Source: Turneriella parva DSM 21527
GTDB lineage: Bacteria > Spirochaetota > Leptospiria > Turneriellales > Turneriellaceae
Direction: 5' to 3'
NCBI RefSeq assembly: GCF_000266885.1
Contig: NC_018020.1
Coordinates: 1,922,001-1,986,000 of the forward strand
Length of the DNA: 64,000 nucleotides
The notes beneath the pieces are model-generated. The model searched no databases. It saw only the letters and a list, made by a program, of their open reading frames with translations, and was not told the origin of the DNA. Positions 8,514 through 16,591 of the stretch are shown here, one piece after another (positions within the stretch are counted from its first letter, which is position 1; every line of letters starts with the position of its first letter). Position numbers and translations under genes: made by a program.

Positions 8514-9275
8514 ATGTCTGATTTTTTTCGCCGCATGCCGCCGCTGAAGCAGAATGTTCTGCTGGGGCTTCTCGCCGTGGCCGTCGCGATGCCGATGTAC
8601 ACAGCGACCAATATCGTCTACGGCGACCGGCCGGGCATCAGCCTTGCCACGTTCGTCGATGATGCGGTTCCGTTTTTGCCGTTTTCGATTCTGGGTTATG
8701 CGCTCGTGTACGTGTTTATTTTTTTGCCCGTATTCACGATCAGCAACCGGGCCATCTTCACGCGTGTTTTTTATGGCTTCTTGCTGATAAGTTTCATTGC
8801 ACTGCCCTTCTTCATTTTTTTTCCGGTGCGCGTTCCGCGGCCGGGCGTGCCGACGCAAGAGAGTTTTTTTTACTGGGGTGTTGCGTTCAATTACGTTCTC
8901 GACAAACCCGTGAACGCTTTTCCCAGTTTGCACATTGCGAACGCAGTCTTTGCCGCTGCCTGCTGCGTGAAGCTCTCACCGCGTGTTGGGCTGTGGGGCA
9001 TTATCGCTGCAACGCTGATTACGATTTCGACGCTCACGGTGCGCCAGCATTTCTTGGCGGATTTAGTCGCCGCCACGGCCATCGCGCTGGCTGTCTATTT
9101 TGTACTGGTTCATAAGGTTATTCGGCGTGAAATCCAATCGGGCGGTGGTGCTGCTTTGGTTTTTGCGCCGCGCACTGCTTTCTGGGTGCTGTATCTGTAT
9201 GTGATCTTCTTGGGCATCGCGGGCTTGCTCTTTATGGCGGGACTCCGTTTCGCACCGGTGTTACCGACCAATTGA
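8514..9275 (+). CDS. PAP2-superfamily membrane phosphatase
   Basis: A 253-residue integral membrane protein with about six hydrophobic segments. The motifs match lipid phosphate phosphatases and inositolphosphotransferase-like PAP2 enzymes: RVPRPG (motif 1 remnant), FPSLHI (motif 2, Ser-x-His) and VRQHFLADL (motif 3 with catalytic His and Asp). Such proteins dephosphorylate or transfer head groups of membrane lipids or of undecaprenyl and phosphatidylglycerol phosphates at the outer face of the membrane. The substrate cannot be read from sequence. The next plus-strand genes, including a lipid-kinase-like gene, are separated by a hairpin, so joint transcription is uncertain. Confidence 0.85.
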   Translation: MSDFFRRMPPLKQNVLLGLLAVAVAMPMYTATNIVYGDRPGISLATFVDDAVPFLPFSILGYALVYVFIFLPVFTISNRAIFTRVFYGFLLISFIALPFFIFFPVRVPRPGVPTQESFFYWGVAFNYVLDKPVNAFPSLHIANAVFAAACCVKLSPRVGLWGIIAATLITISTLTVRQHFLADLVAATAIALAVYFVLVHKVIRREIQSGGGAALVFAPRTAFWVLYLYVIFLGIAGLLFMAGLRFAPVLPTN

Positions 9276-9280
9276 AATTT

Positions 9281-9334
9281 CTTGGGTAACTTCACTACCA
9301 CTCGCGTTAGTGCGCGGCAGTCAAGCTACCCAAG
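9281..9334 (+). terminator. Hairpin element after the PAP2 gene
   Basis: CTTGGGTA (9281-9288) pairs with TACCCAAG (9327-9334); inside, CACTA and TAGTG can also pair. It starts 5 bp after the PAP2 stop. No T-run. Probably the gene-end structure. Confidence 0.4.
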
Positions 9335-9390
9335 CCTAAACAGCAGATTCTTAATTGACGGATTATCTAAGCCTCGCTCAGCTCGCCAAT

Positions 9391-10146
9391 ATGAAAATGC
9401 AGCGATCGATTCCAGTACTGATTATATCCTCCCTCATGCTTTTTGCGGCATGCGGTAAAAAGAAAACAGAAACACAGCCGGGCCAGCAGGCGCGCATTGC
9501 GTACACGGTATACCAGCTCGGTCTTTACGAAAAGACAGACGCGGCAAAAGCAAGCGAATGGCTCAACCGCGCCGAAATGGTGACCGTGCTCGAAACCGTG
9601 AGCGTACCCGATGCGAAAAACCCGGCGAAAAAAGTTGAATGGGCGAAGATCGAGCGCACAACCGGCAAGCAAGGTTTCGTCGATGCAACGCGCCTTGAGA
9701 GCAAGGCCTTTGTCGTCACCGGCAATCTCGACATCTTCAACGTGAACCAGGTCTCTGGTAAAAAATTGACCTCAGTGCCGCAGGGCCATGTCGGTTTTGT
9801 TGTTGAAGAGCGCGGCGATTGGGCGAAGGTACGCTTCGGCTACAAGGTCTATGAAAAATGGGACCAACCCAAACCAACATTAAAATACGTCGACCAACAA
9901 TGGGCACAGCTGACGGGTGTGAGCTACGACCCGGTGGCGATCGGCGAAGGGGTTGAATTTGAGGCTGCTGCCCGTAAGTTTTTTGACGCCGATGCGGCCA
10001 AAAAGGCGCAGGGTAAAAAAGATCTCGAGACCATCGTGAACGACGGTAAATCGGCTTTCGCAACGCTTGCGAAGAACGTACTGGCGACTGCAATTGAATC
10101 TGCACCTGCAGAGGCTGCGCCCGCAGAAGGCGCGGCGGCACCTTAA
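9391..10146 (+). CDS. Lipoprotein with SH3-like domains
   Basis: The start at 9391 (MKMQRSIPVL) is chosen over the upstream TTG at 9355 because it gives a compact lipoprotein signal peptide ending in the lipobox LFAAC, followed by GKKK. Two SH3b-like segments follow: about residues 30-105 (YTVYQLGLYEKT ... WAKIERTTGKQGFVD) and 110-160 (LDIFNVNQVSGKKLTSVPQG ... WAKVRFG). The C-terminus is a low-complexity Ala/Glu/Pro tail. A membrane-anchored periplasmic protein, possibly binding peptidoglycan; the function is unknown. Its TAA overlaps the ATG of the downstream lipid-kinase gene by one base (TAATG), which indicates co-translation. Confidence 0.75.
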   Translation: MKMQRSIPVLIISSLMLFAACGKKKTETQPGQQARIAYTVYQLGLYEKTDAAKASEWLNRAEMVTVLETVSVPDAKNPAKKVEWAKIERTTGKQGFVDATRLESKAFVVTGNLDIFNVNQVSGKKLTSVPQGHVGFVVEERGDWAKVRFGYKVYEKWDQPKPTLKYVDQQWAQLTGVSYDPVAIGEGVEFEAAARKFFDADAAKKAQGKKDLETIVNDGKSAFATLAKNVLATAIESAPAEAAPAEGAAAP

Positions 10147-11111
10147 TGGCCGCTCGTAAACAACGCAGCGAGCCGGCTGTCTTCATTGTCAATCCTCAGG
10201 CCGGCGGCGGCAAATCTGAAAAGCAGCTGAAACAGTTGCTCGAAGAGATTGCGTCGATTTACGGCAATGCAAAAATTCAATACACCGAGCGCAAAGAGCA
10301 TGCAACTGAACTCTCGCGCGCGGCGGTTAAGGCAGGCGCAGAGCTTGTCGTCGCCGTCGGCGGCGATGGTACTATCAGTGAAGTTGCCGCTGGCTTTTTC
10401 GATGCAAACGGCAAGGCGCTTAAGCCCCTCAAGCAGGCACCGGCACTGGGTATTCTGCCCGCCGGTTCGGGTAGCGACTATGCGAAGACTCTGGGTATTC
10501 CGCGGTCGTCGGCGATTGCGCTGCAGATTCTGCAAACCAAGAAGACGCGCACGGTTGATGCGGGCCTCATTGACTTTGTGGGCAACAACGGCAAAAAAAC
10601 CAAACGCGTCTTTATCAACATCGCCGACGTCGGTATCGGCGGTGAGGTCGTCGAAATTCTCGAGCGCCAGGGAAAAAAAATGGGAGCGTTCTTGTCTTAC
10701 CAGATAGCCACGCTTCGGGGCCTCATCGGCTACAAGAACAAGAACCTCGAAATCGTGCTCGACAAGAAGCAGAAGTTCGACGGCGAATACAACGGAATCG
10801 TCGTCGCGCTAGGCAAATATTTCGGCAGCGGCATGAAGATCGCGCCTGACGCCGAATGCGACGACGGTCTGTTCGACGTGGTGATGCTCGGGCAGATGAG
10901 CAAACTCGAGATGGTCGCCAAAATGCAAAAGCTGCGCAAGGGCACACATATTTACGAGAAGAACATCAATGTCTATCGCGCGAAGCATGTGAGTATACGT
11001 TCGGCATCGCGCGCGCTGATCGATTCAGACGGCGAAATGCCCGGCGAATGCCCCGCTGAATTTACGATTTTACCGGCAGCGATAAAGGTCGTCGTGCCGC
11101 CGACTAACTAG
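10146..11111 (+). CDS. Diacylglycerol kinase catalytic-domain (YegS/BmrU/DgkB-like) lipid kinase
   Basis: A 321-residue soluble lipid kinase. It has the N-terminal FIVNPQAGGGKS motif, the nucleotide-binding VGGDGTISEVAAG at about residues 75-87, and GILPAGSGSDYAKTLGIP, a variant of the family's LPxGTxNDFAR motif (GSGSD for GTxND). The family phosphorylates diacylglycerol or related lipids using ATP. Its start overlaps the stop of the SH3-like lipoprotein, so the two are co-expressed; the PAP2 phosphatase upstream could act on the same lipid pool, which is inference. Substrate is not predictable. Confidence 0.88.
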   Translation: MAARKQRSEPAVFIVNPQAGGGKSEKQLKQLLEEIASIYGNAKIQYTERKEHATELSRAAVKAGAELVVAVGGDGTISEVAAGFFDANGKALKPLKQAPALGILPAGSGSDYAKTLGIPRSSAIALQILQTKKTRTVDAGLIDFVGNNGKKTKRVFINIADVGIGGEVVEILERQGKKMGAFLSYQIATLRGLIGYKNKNLEIVLDKKQKFDGEYNGIVVALGKYFGSGMKIAPDAECDDGLFDVVMLGQMSKLEMVAKMQKLRKGTHIYEKNINVYRAKHVSIRSASRALIDSDGEMPGECPAEFTILPAAIKVVVPPTN

Positions 11112-11134
11112 TCGTGGTTCCCCCGACTAACCAT

Positions 11135-11156
11135 CAGTTTCCCGAGAAGGAAACTG
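11135..11156. terminator. Convergent-gene terminator hairpin
   Basis: CAGTTTCC (11135-11142), 6-nt loop, GGAAACTG (11149-11156), located between the lipid-kinase stop and the stop of the minus-strand gene at 11157. It can serve both genes. Flanking CTAAC/GTTAG could extend the pairing. Confidence 0.5.
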
Positions 11157-11636
11157 TTAGATCATTGGCTTCAAGGGTTTGTTTTTCTCAGGCTTCTTTA
11201 GCGGCTTTGTAGTCTCAGGCGCAGGTGCCTTAACCGGTGGTGCGGAAGTTGGTGACGTGTCTGGTGCAGAACCGGGCTGCCCCTTGATTCTGAGTAAGGC
11301 CATTAATTCGAGGGTTCGCCGGTCGTGCGCTGCAAGCGATGCCGCAGTCTCGCGCCGGCTTTCGTTTGCATGCAAATCAATGAGCGTAACAGCTCCACTC
11401 TTGGCTTTGTTCCATTCGGCTTTCGCGTTTGCGGGCACCGGCGGTGCCTTGACTTCTTTCGGCACAGCCGCTTTCACCTTCTTCTCAGCCTGAACCTGTG
11501 CCTTCTTTACTTCTGGGTTTGCTGCGGTGAATTTTTTCCACTCGGTTTCGATCGTCTTGCCCCAAAAGAGCCAGATTGCGCCGCCGATGAGCGCGGTGAC
11601 GCCAAGGTAGAGTAAAGAAGACCGCAGCCAGAACAC
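11157..11636 (-). CDS. Single-pass membrane protein, unknown
   Basis: About 159 residues from GTG at 11636 (VFWLRSSLLYLG); a GTG at 11669 would add 11 residues but lies inside the perfect hairpin at 11666-11712. One membrane helix near the N-terminus (LLYLGVTALIGGAIWLFW), then a Lys/Ala/Pro-rich region, a short segment with LIDLHANESRRETAASLAAHDRRTLELMALLRIKG, and a Pro/Lys-rich tail. No family recognised. It follows the Omp85-like gene on the same strand with the hairpin between them, so it may be read from the same promoter at lower level. A role at the envelope is possible. Confidence 0.55.
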   Translation of the reverse strand: MFWLRSSLLYLGVTALIGGAIWLFWGKTIETEWKKFTAANPEVKKAQVQAEKKVKAAVPKEVKAPPVPANAKAEWNKAKSGAVTLIDLHANESRRETAASLAAHDRRTLELMALLRIKGQPGSAPDTSPTSAPPVKAPAPETTKPLKKPEKNKPLKPMI

Positions 11637-11665
11637 GGGAAAGGATACCTGTGCGCTACAGGGTG

Positions 11666-11712
11666 TCACGCGTTCTAAGCCTTTCGCGAAGCGAAAGGCT
11701 TAGAACGCGTGA
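11666..11712. terminator. 22-bp perfect hairpin at the 3' end of the Omp85-like gene
   Basis: TCACGCGTTCTAAGCCTTTCGC, GAA loop, then the perfect reverse complement to 11712: a 47-nt inverted repeat. It overlaps the last codons of the Omp85-like gene and the region just before the next gene. No T-run. Likely limits read-through or stabilises the 3' end. Confidence 0.55.
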
Positions 11713-13442
11713 CTCAAACCAAATTGCATTGCGTTGAGAAAACTTAATCCGTCGTCGTTCAGGTTGAAGCCGAAGTCGAGCCTGAAAACGTTATTGTCGA
11801 ATTCGTAGAGCATCGACCTCAGGCCAAGACCGACGATCGGGTGATATGTAAGGTTCTGCAGCGCCGCGCCGACGCCGGCGTAGTCGAAAAAGGCGACGCC
11901 TGCCAGAAGTATATAAGGCAGTTTCACCGAGGGCGAACGGTATTCAAACGAAGTGAGCGAGCCCGCGCTCGGTGAAATTGAGCCGTAGTAAAAACCGCGT
12001 GTGAACTCGCCGGCGATCTGGTTGCGTGCCGCGATGCTGAGATTATTGCCCTCGGTTGTGTATTGGCGCAGCGCGAGCGTACCGAAATTCATGAACCAGA
12101 ACCCCCTCACGTCGCTTTGCCAGCTGTCGTCGCGCGGTATTTCATAGCGGTTCAGCCAGAACGCCGCCGAGCGGCCGATTGTCGCCTCGATGCGCAAGAT
12201 TTTTGCCAGCAGATTTTTCTGGTAGCTCGCCACGAACGCGGGCCGGGTGTAATGGTCGCTCAGGCCGAACGCCGGGTTGGCATGGCTGACTGTGGTCGAA
12301 GTGCGAAAGCCTTCAAACTGGTCTTCGACGAACAGGTAGCGGCGAAAGTCTGTCATCGGTACAAAGTCGCCGTTGCGCGTGTTCACGGTGAAAGAGACCG
12401 CATGCGTCGAAAACTGTTCGACCTGGTAGAACTCCTTCGAGCGTTGTGAAACCTGCAGCTCAGGTGTGTCGCCGACGACGTACTGATCTTGCGGAGCTAT
12501 AAAGTACGACCTGTTCACGAAACGCTGAATACCGGGGCCGAACTCGATACGGTTTTTGGTGCCAATACCGTAAAGATAGTTTGCACTGAAAGTTTCAGTG
12601 CGCGCACGATAGATGAGGCCGAAGGGCTGACCGTTCGCTGTGTTCACACCGTTACGAATGCCCGAACCCAGGTATTCGTAGAGCACGCCCTGCGAATAAC
12701 CGGCACCGATGCTGAACGCATGGCGCTGGCCGTCGACGATGAACGGGTGCGAGATACCGATGCTCTTCGACGAGTAGTTGTGGCGCGAATCAGAGAAGCC
12801 GTCGAGCGTGCTGACGCCGACCTCCCATTTTGTGCCGGCGATGCGCTGTTTGCCGGCGCTGAAGCCGATAAAGTCGCGAAAGTTTTCGCGACTGTAAGCG
12901 GCGCCGACATTGTAGAGTCGGCCGAAAAGGCTCGTTTCGCCGACCTGCATGCCGAAATTTGTATATCCCCCTGTGCCCGAACCGCCGCCGCGCACATAGG
13001 CCGAAAGGCGGTCGCGCGTGACGATGGTAAGGTCAGTTTTGCCGGTCTCAGCATTTTTCTTTTCGATAATTTTAGCCTGTTTCACCGGGTCGAGCATACG
13101 AATGTAACGCTCGGCATCATAGAGTTGCCAGCGCTCGACAGTGCTGCCTTCGGCGAAATTCAGCTGGTCGCGAATTGTGGTTTTGGTGGTTGTGTAATGC
13201 AGGTTGTTGACGAGCGGCGCGAAAAAGTCGTCTTCGGGCAAAACTGTCTGGTTGAGTACCGTGATCGTGCCAATCGTGATCGCCTCGCTGAGTAGTCCGG
13301 GTTTTTGGTCATGGCCGGCGGGCGCGTCAAAGATCGCCTCAATGTCGGCCGGCAGTTGGCGCGCGGCATCGTCGTTGCCGTTGCACGCCGCGAACGTGAA
13401 CGCCGCAGCGGCGCACAGTCCGCGAAAACGCTGAAGCCTCAC
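11700..13442 (-). CDS. Omp85/BamA-like outer-membrane protein with one POTRA-like domain
   Basis: A 580-residue surface-antigen (D15-like) protein. The N-terminus ends in FTFAAC-NGND, a possible lipobox. Residues about 55-115 (TITVLNQTVLPEDDFFAPLV ... DAERYIRML) look like a POTRA domain. From about 145 the sequence alternates aromatic and polar residues as in a 16-strand Omp85 barrel, and ends in LSHAF with a terminal Phe, the usual barrel-assembly signal. Members insert or secrete outer-membrane proteins (BamA, TamA) or have lineage-specific roles. With one POTRA only it is unlikely to be the main BamA. It starts with GTG 6 bp after the HATPase gene, so the two probably form an operon. Confidence 0.75.
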   Translation of the reverse strand: MRLQRFRGLCAAAAFTFAACNGNDDAARQLPADIEAIFDAPAGHDQKPGLLSEAITIGTITVLNQTVLPEDDFFAPLVNNLHYTTTKTTIRDQLNFAEGSTVERWQLYDAERYIRMLDPVKQAKIIEKKNAETGKTDLTIVTRDRLSAYVRGGGSGTGGYTNFGMQVGETSLFGRLYNVGAAYSRENFRDFIGFSAGKQRIAGTKWEVGVSTLDGFSDSRHNYSSKSIGISHPFIVDGQRHAFSIGAGYSQGVLYEYLGSGIRNGVNTANGQPFGLIYRARTETFSANYLYGIGTKNRIEFGPGIQRFVNRSYFIAPQDQYVVGDTPELQVSQRSKEFYQVEQFSTHAVSFTVNTRNGDFVPMTDFRRYLFVEDQFEGFRTSTTVSHANPAFGLSDHYTRPAFVASYQKNLLAKILRIEATIGRSAAFWLNRYEIPRDDSWQSDVRGFWFMNFGTLALRQYTTEGNNLSIAARNQIAGEFTRGFYYGSISPSAGSLTSFEYRSPSVKLPYILLAGVAFFDYAGVGAALQNLTYHPIVGLGLRSMLYEFDNNVFRLDFGFNLNDDGLSFLNAMQFGLSHAF

Positions 13443-13448
13443 GGCAGG

Positions 13449-14126
13449 TTATTTCTTGAAGTCGTTGCGATCACTCTGAAAGTTGGGCGTCATCGGAAAT
13501 GTGATCTTCGCAATTGTTTTGTTCTGGTAGTCGCTATAGATCGTGAAAAAATGCGGATCGACACCTTCAGACTTCAGCATCATGAGAATGAGCGCGATAC
13601 CCATGCCGGCACCCTCTTGGTTGTCTTGCATGTCCATATACAGCTCGCCGATGTTGTCATATTTCAGACCGTCGCGAAACTTGTCGCGAATGCGTTCGTC
13701 TTCCCGTTTTGTGAGCGCGCTGTTGTTCAGAACCTCGACAATCAGCTTGTCGTCGTCGTATTCGAATTTGACGTCGACGAAAAGGCCGCGGTCTTTCGCT
13801 TTTTGCGCGTACTCGTTAATGAACTTGTCTGTCAGTTTGTCGCGAAAAATCTCAAGACCCCGGCGGTAATCTGATTCATTTTCGAGGTCGATCTTCACTT
13901 CGTCGAACAGAATGCGTTTGATGTTCGCTTTGGCCCCGTTGACAGCCAGTTCTTTAATGCACGTATAGAGCGTCGCCGTCATGTCGAGTTTGTTGTATTT
14001 ATTCAAGAGGCGCAGAATGATCAGGTTGAGGTCTTTTTCGGTCTCGGGCAGCAGTGCATAGGCACGAACCTTTATTGACTGGTTCTTCTGAATCGCACTG
14101 TCTATGCGTTCTGCGAGCGAGAGCAT
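13449..14126 (-). CDS. Stand-alone HATPase (histidine-kinase-type ATP-binding) protein
   Basis: About 225 residues from ATG at 14126 (MLSLAERIDSAIQK). It carries a GHKL ATPase fold: N-box KELAVNGAKANIKRI at about 70-85 and G-box EGAGMGIALILMMLKSEG near 185-200. There is no phosphoacceptor helix and no membrane segment, so it resembles RsbW-like or spirochaete-specific ATPases more than a full sensor kinase. It precedes the Omp85-like gene by 6 bp, an unusual pairing. Opposite, the acyltransferase gene starts about 94 bp away in the divergent direction. A regulatory role is probable, the partner unknown. Confidence 0.7.
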   Translation of the reverse strand: MLSLAERIDSAIQKNQSIKVRAYALLPETEKDLNLIILRLLNKYNKLDMTATLYTCIKELAVNGAKANIKRILFDEVKIDLENESDYRRGLEIFRDKLTDKFINEYAQKAKDRGLFVDVKFEYDDDKLIVEVLNNSALTKREDERIRDKFRDGLKYDNIGELYMDMQDNQEGAGMGIALILMMLKSEGVDPHFFTIYSDYQNKTIAKITFPMTPNFQSDRNDFKK

Positions 14127-14219
14127 AGGGTAAATTCGGATAGGCGGCTGAAATAGCAAGTTTAATCTGGCCCGCACCCTGTTTGCCGTTATGGGCAGAA
14201 TCAGGGGCGCAGTCCGCAA

Positions 14220-14966
14220 ATGTTACCCGCAAACCCCGTCAAAAGAACGCTCTACCGCGCCGTCACGAGCCTGCTTGCGGCGCTCGCGTCGGTTCTGGTG
14301 TCAATCTACGAATCGACGCTGCGCCTCGAAATCGAAGGCGAAGACCATCTGCGCATTCTCGTGGCCTCAAAACAGAACCACATCGTGGCAGTCTGGCATA
14401 CATTTGTGACGGCGGCGGTCTTTTCGCTTCACCACAGGCACTTTTGCATTTATTCTGACCACCCGCGCACCGACGCGTACGAACGCAGCGCCACGCATTT
14501 CTTTCGGGAGATTGGTCTAAAGACGCTGCGCTCTCTCGGTTTTGATGTGCTTGATGCCTCGCTCGGTAAACAGTCTGCCGGCGTTCTCAATTTCATAAAG
14601 AAGATTCAGAGTGGCACGCCGGCGATCGTCGCACCCGATGGCCCGCATGGCCCGATCTATGAAGCGAAACCCGGCGTGATTTACATGGCTGCCAAAGCGG
14701 GCAGCGTGGTTGTGCCGATCGGCGCCAGTTTCTCGCGCCGCGTCGTCGGTGCCAATTGGGATGACTTCTCGCTGCCGCTACCGTTCTCGCGCGTCGCGTT
14801 TGTCATTGGCGCACCGATTGACCCCCCGAAAGATCTGAGCGAAGCCGCGCTCGCCGAGCGCAGCAAAGAGGTTGAAGCAGAGCTCGATCGTCTTTGCTTT
14901 CGCGCGAATGAAATAATTCAGGCGCGCGGCGCTATCGTGGCCGCGCCAGAAAAAGACCGAGCATAA
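14220..14966 (+). CDS. DUF374 lysophospholipid/lipid A-type acyltransferase
   Basis: A 248-residue LPLAT-superfamily enzyme of the DUF374 group. It shows the HX4D-type region as IVAVWHTFVTAAVF followed by IYSDHPRTDAY, then ERSATHFFREIGLKTLRSLGF, VAPDGPHGP (the group's hallmark) and PGVIYMAAKAGSVVVPIG. Family members transfer acyl chains onto lipid or LPS precursors at the inner membrane; a single N-terminal hydrophobic segment (LLAALASVLVSI) would anchor it. The gene is divergent from the HATPase gene and its 3' end overlaps the convergent membrane-protein gene by 35 bp. The acceptor is not known. Confidence 0.83.
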   Translation: MLPANPVKRTLYRAVTSLLAALASVLVSIYESTLRLEIEGEDHLRILVASKQNHIVAVWHTFVTAAVFSLHHRHFCIYSDHPRTDAYERSATHFFREIGLKTLRSLGFDVLDASLGKQSAGVLNFIKKIQSGTPAIVAPDGPHGPIYEAKPGVIYMAAKAGSVVVPIGASFSRRVVGANWDDFSLPLPFSRVAFVIGAPIDPPKDLSEAALAERSKEVEAELDRLCFRANEIIQARGAIVAAPEKDRA

Positions 14967-15312
14967 TCAGCGACGCAAGCGCACTGCTCAGCAAGAAGGG
15001 AACTGCGAGCAGCGCGAGAAAATGTGAAGATTTCCAGACCAAAACAAAACCGATGACACTGCCGGCGGCAGCCGCAAGCCACAACACAGTGAACCAATCT
15101 GACAACACACGCTGCTTTCTGCCACGGTTAAATAGACCGCGTTTGCCGGCACGCGCGCCGGTGCGACGGTCGGTTTCGACCGCAGGTACCTCGTCGCGCA
15201 GCTGAACAGGATTCAAAAAGTCAAAGTTGATGTTGCCGCGTCTGAGGCTGCGTTCGACACGCGCCTCGTATTCGACCTGGCTCTCAGGTTTGGGTTTTTC
15301 TTCAGGCTGCAT
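14932..15312 (-). CDS. Small two-helix membrane protein, unknown
   Basis: 126 residues from ATG at 15312 (MQPEEKPKPESQVEYEARVE). The start overlaps the stop of the upstream gene by 11 bp, so the long in-frame extension upstream is rejected. The N-terminal half is charged and cytoplasmic; two hydrophobic segments at about 80-100 and 103-122 (VLWLAAAAGSVIGFVLVW, LLALAVPFLLSSAL) form a hairpin, and the protein ends in RPR. No family recognised. It forms a two-gene unit with the sensor-like membrane protein upstream and converges with the acyltransferase gene, overlapping its last 35 bp. Confidence 0.6.
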   Translation of the reverse strand: MQPEEKPKPESQVEYEARVERSLRRGNINFDFLNPVQLRDEVPAVETDRRTGARAGKRGLFNRGRKQRVLSDWFTVLWLAAAAGSVIGFVLVWKSSHFLALLAVPFLLSSALASLIMLGLFLARPR

Positions 15313-15922
15313 TTTTCTTGAGTGCGCCTGCGAGCAGTTCTTGATATCGTTCGACTTCGCCTCGCAACACTTCGTAGCGTCGCGACAGGTAACCGGTATA
15401 GACGCCGACAAGCCAGAAGCCCGCAATCTTCAGCACCTCTTGGTGAAAACCCGGAATTTCGGTCTGCGGGTAATATTGGTACGCGAGCAGCGCGAGGTAA
15501 AAAATATTCATGATGATGGTGCCCGCGATAGCGACGCTCATGCCATACCGCAGCGCGTTGGAGACAATGATGACGTAGTTCAGCGGGTATAGCAGGCTTT
15601 GGCTGCCGCCGGTGGGTATCAGCACGAGCGCCACGAGCAGAAAGTCGCAGGCCATCGTTGCGTATTTCACCCAGCGGCCAATGCTTTCGCGCGCCGCAGC
15701 GCGGTGCACCTGGAGTGCGACAAGGGCGTTGAAAGCTATCGCGAACGCGAGCACGCTCATGATGTAGGTACCGTTGAAGATTGGGGCGCTGCCAACGGCA
15801 GCGGCCTTGCCGGTCTCAAGCAAGTACGTGAGATATCCGCCGATGGCAAAAACCAGCACCCAGCGCACACTTGCCTTGTTCTTTTCGTTGCGAATTTCCC
15901 ATATTGCCCGGTTACGGTTCAT
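15302..15922 (-). CDS. Polytopic membrane protein resembling a sensor input domain
   Basis: A 206-residue protein with about six hydrophobic segments and a C-terminal amphipathic coil (YLSRRYEVLRGEVERYQELL). The pattern resembles N-terminal membrane input domains of histidine kinases and adenylate cyclases (for example NYVIIVSNALRYGMSVAIAG), but no kinase, cyclase or GGDEF domain follows. The small membrane protein downstream is translationally coupled. The two may form a receptor for an unlinked output protein; this is a guess. There is no recognised Pfam-type motif. Confidence 0.55.
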   Translation of the reverse strand: MNRNRAIWEIRNEKNKASVRWVLVFAIGGYLTYLLETGKAAAVGSAPIFNGTYIMSVLAFAIAFNALVALQVHRAAARESIGRWVKYATMACDFLLVALVLIPTGGSQSLLYPLNYVIIVSNALRYGMSVAIAGTIIMNIFYLALLAYQYYPQTEIPGFHQEVLKIAGFWLVGVYTGYLSRRYEVLRGEVERYQELLAGALKKNAA

Positions 15923-16037
15923 GGCTGATTCAGGCGTTTTCAGGGCCGCCGTCTAGCAGTTTCCTCAAATAGCAAACTGTTTCACTTTTCGAGAAAAAGT
16001 GCTTTAGCCCTCTCGGCTTTTCGCCGAACCCTTTAGT

Positions 16038-16199
16038 ATGAGGATAGGTGGAGACATCTTGCTACAGTCCCAAATGGTCGAATTACCGGCTGATCTGATG
16101 CAATTGCAGCTGCGCTTTACCGAAAAGATGCTCAAGGCGACGATCGCCCAGAAGGCTCTGCAACAGGCTACAGTTGCAAAAATTGACGTAACGGCTTAA
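16038..16199 (+). CDS. Small YjfB-like (putative motility) protein
   Basis: A 53-residue ORF, MRIGGDILLQSQMVELPADL, continuing with an amphipathic helix (LRFTEKMLKATIAQKALQQA) and ending KIDVTA. The size and pattern (short start, then a helix with KxxxxATxxQKALQ) resemble the YjfB putative-motility family of very small proteins. It lies 70 bp upstream of rpmA where rplU would be expected, and may share its transcript. There is no strong Shine-Dalgarno sequence. The minus-strand ORF in the same place looks like a shadow. Whether it is translated is not certain. Confidence 0.45.
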   Translation: MRIGGDILLQSQMVELPADLMQLQLRFTEKMLKATIAQKALQQATVAKIDVTA

Positions 16200-16268
16200 T
16201 CCCAAGAGGTTTCTGGGCCAGAAACCCGTTTGGCCTTTACACCCCATTTCGATCTGAGAGACTGACAC

Positions 16269-16529
16269 ATGGCACACAAGAAAGGTGGCGGTTCATCGAA
16301 GAACGGCCGCGATTCCAATTCACAACGACTCGGCCTTAAGGCTTCGGGCGGCCAGTTTGTTAAGGCTGGTTCAATCATCGTACGCCAGCGTGGCACCGTC
16401 TTTCACCCAGGCACGAACGTGCTGCGCGCGAAAGACGACTCGCTTTTCACAACCGTGCCGGGTGTCGTGAAGTTCGAGCGCGTCGACAAGCACCGCCAGA
16501 AAATTTCGGTTTATCCGGTCGCTGGCTGA
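16269..16529 (+). CDS. rpmA: 50S ribosomal protein bL27
   Basis: An 86-residue bL27 with the conserved N-terminus [20 protein letters not shown], reaching towards the peptidyl-transferase centre in known ribosomes, and the core [20 protein letters not shown] and [13 protein letters not shown]. Length is normal and there is no N-terminal extension needing cleavage. In most bacteria rplU (bL21) is directly upstream; here only a 53-codon ORF is found, so rplU must be elsewhere. A strong terminator follows 25 bp after the stop. Confidence 0.97.
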   Translation: MAHKKGGGSSKNGRDSNSQRLGLKASGGQFVKAGSIIVRQRGTVFHPGTNVLRAKDDSLFTTVPGVVKFERVDKHRQKISVYPVAG

Positions 16530-16554
16530 TACCGAATAGCCGTAGCTTCAACAG

Positions 16555-16575
16555 AGGCCCTTCGGGGCCTTTTTT
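16555..16575 (+). terminator. rpmA intrinsic terminator
   Basis: AGGCCC-TTCG-GGGCCT followed by a T-run; a stable tetraloop hairpin of the classic rho-independent kind, 25 bp after the rpmA stop. Confidence 0.85.
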
Positions 16576-16591
16576 ATTTTGCTAATCAAGT

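Noticed and set aside
12489-13295. 268-residue plus-strand ORF opposite the Omp85-like gene
   Set aside because: It lies wholly antisense to a gene with clear barrel features, has no RBS, no recognisable domain and a composition expected from reverse-strand codon bias.
16083-16277. Minus-strand ORF over the 53-codon gene and rpmA leader
   Set aside because: It reads against the rpmA transcript and shows no similarity; the plus-strand small ORF is a better candidate.
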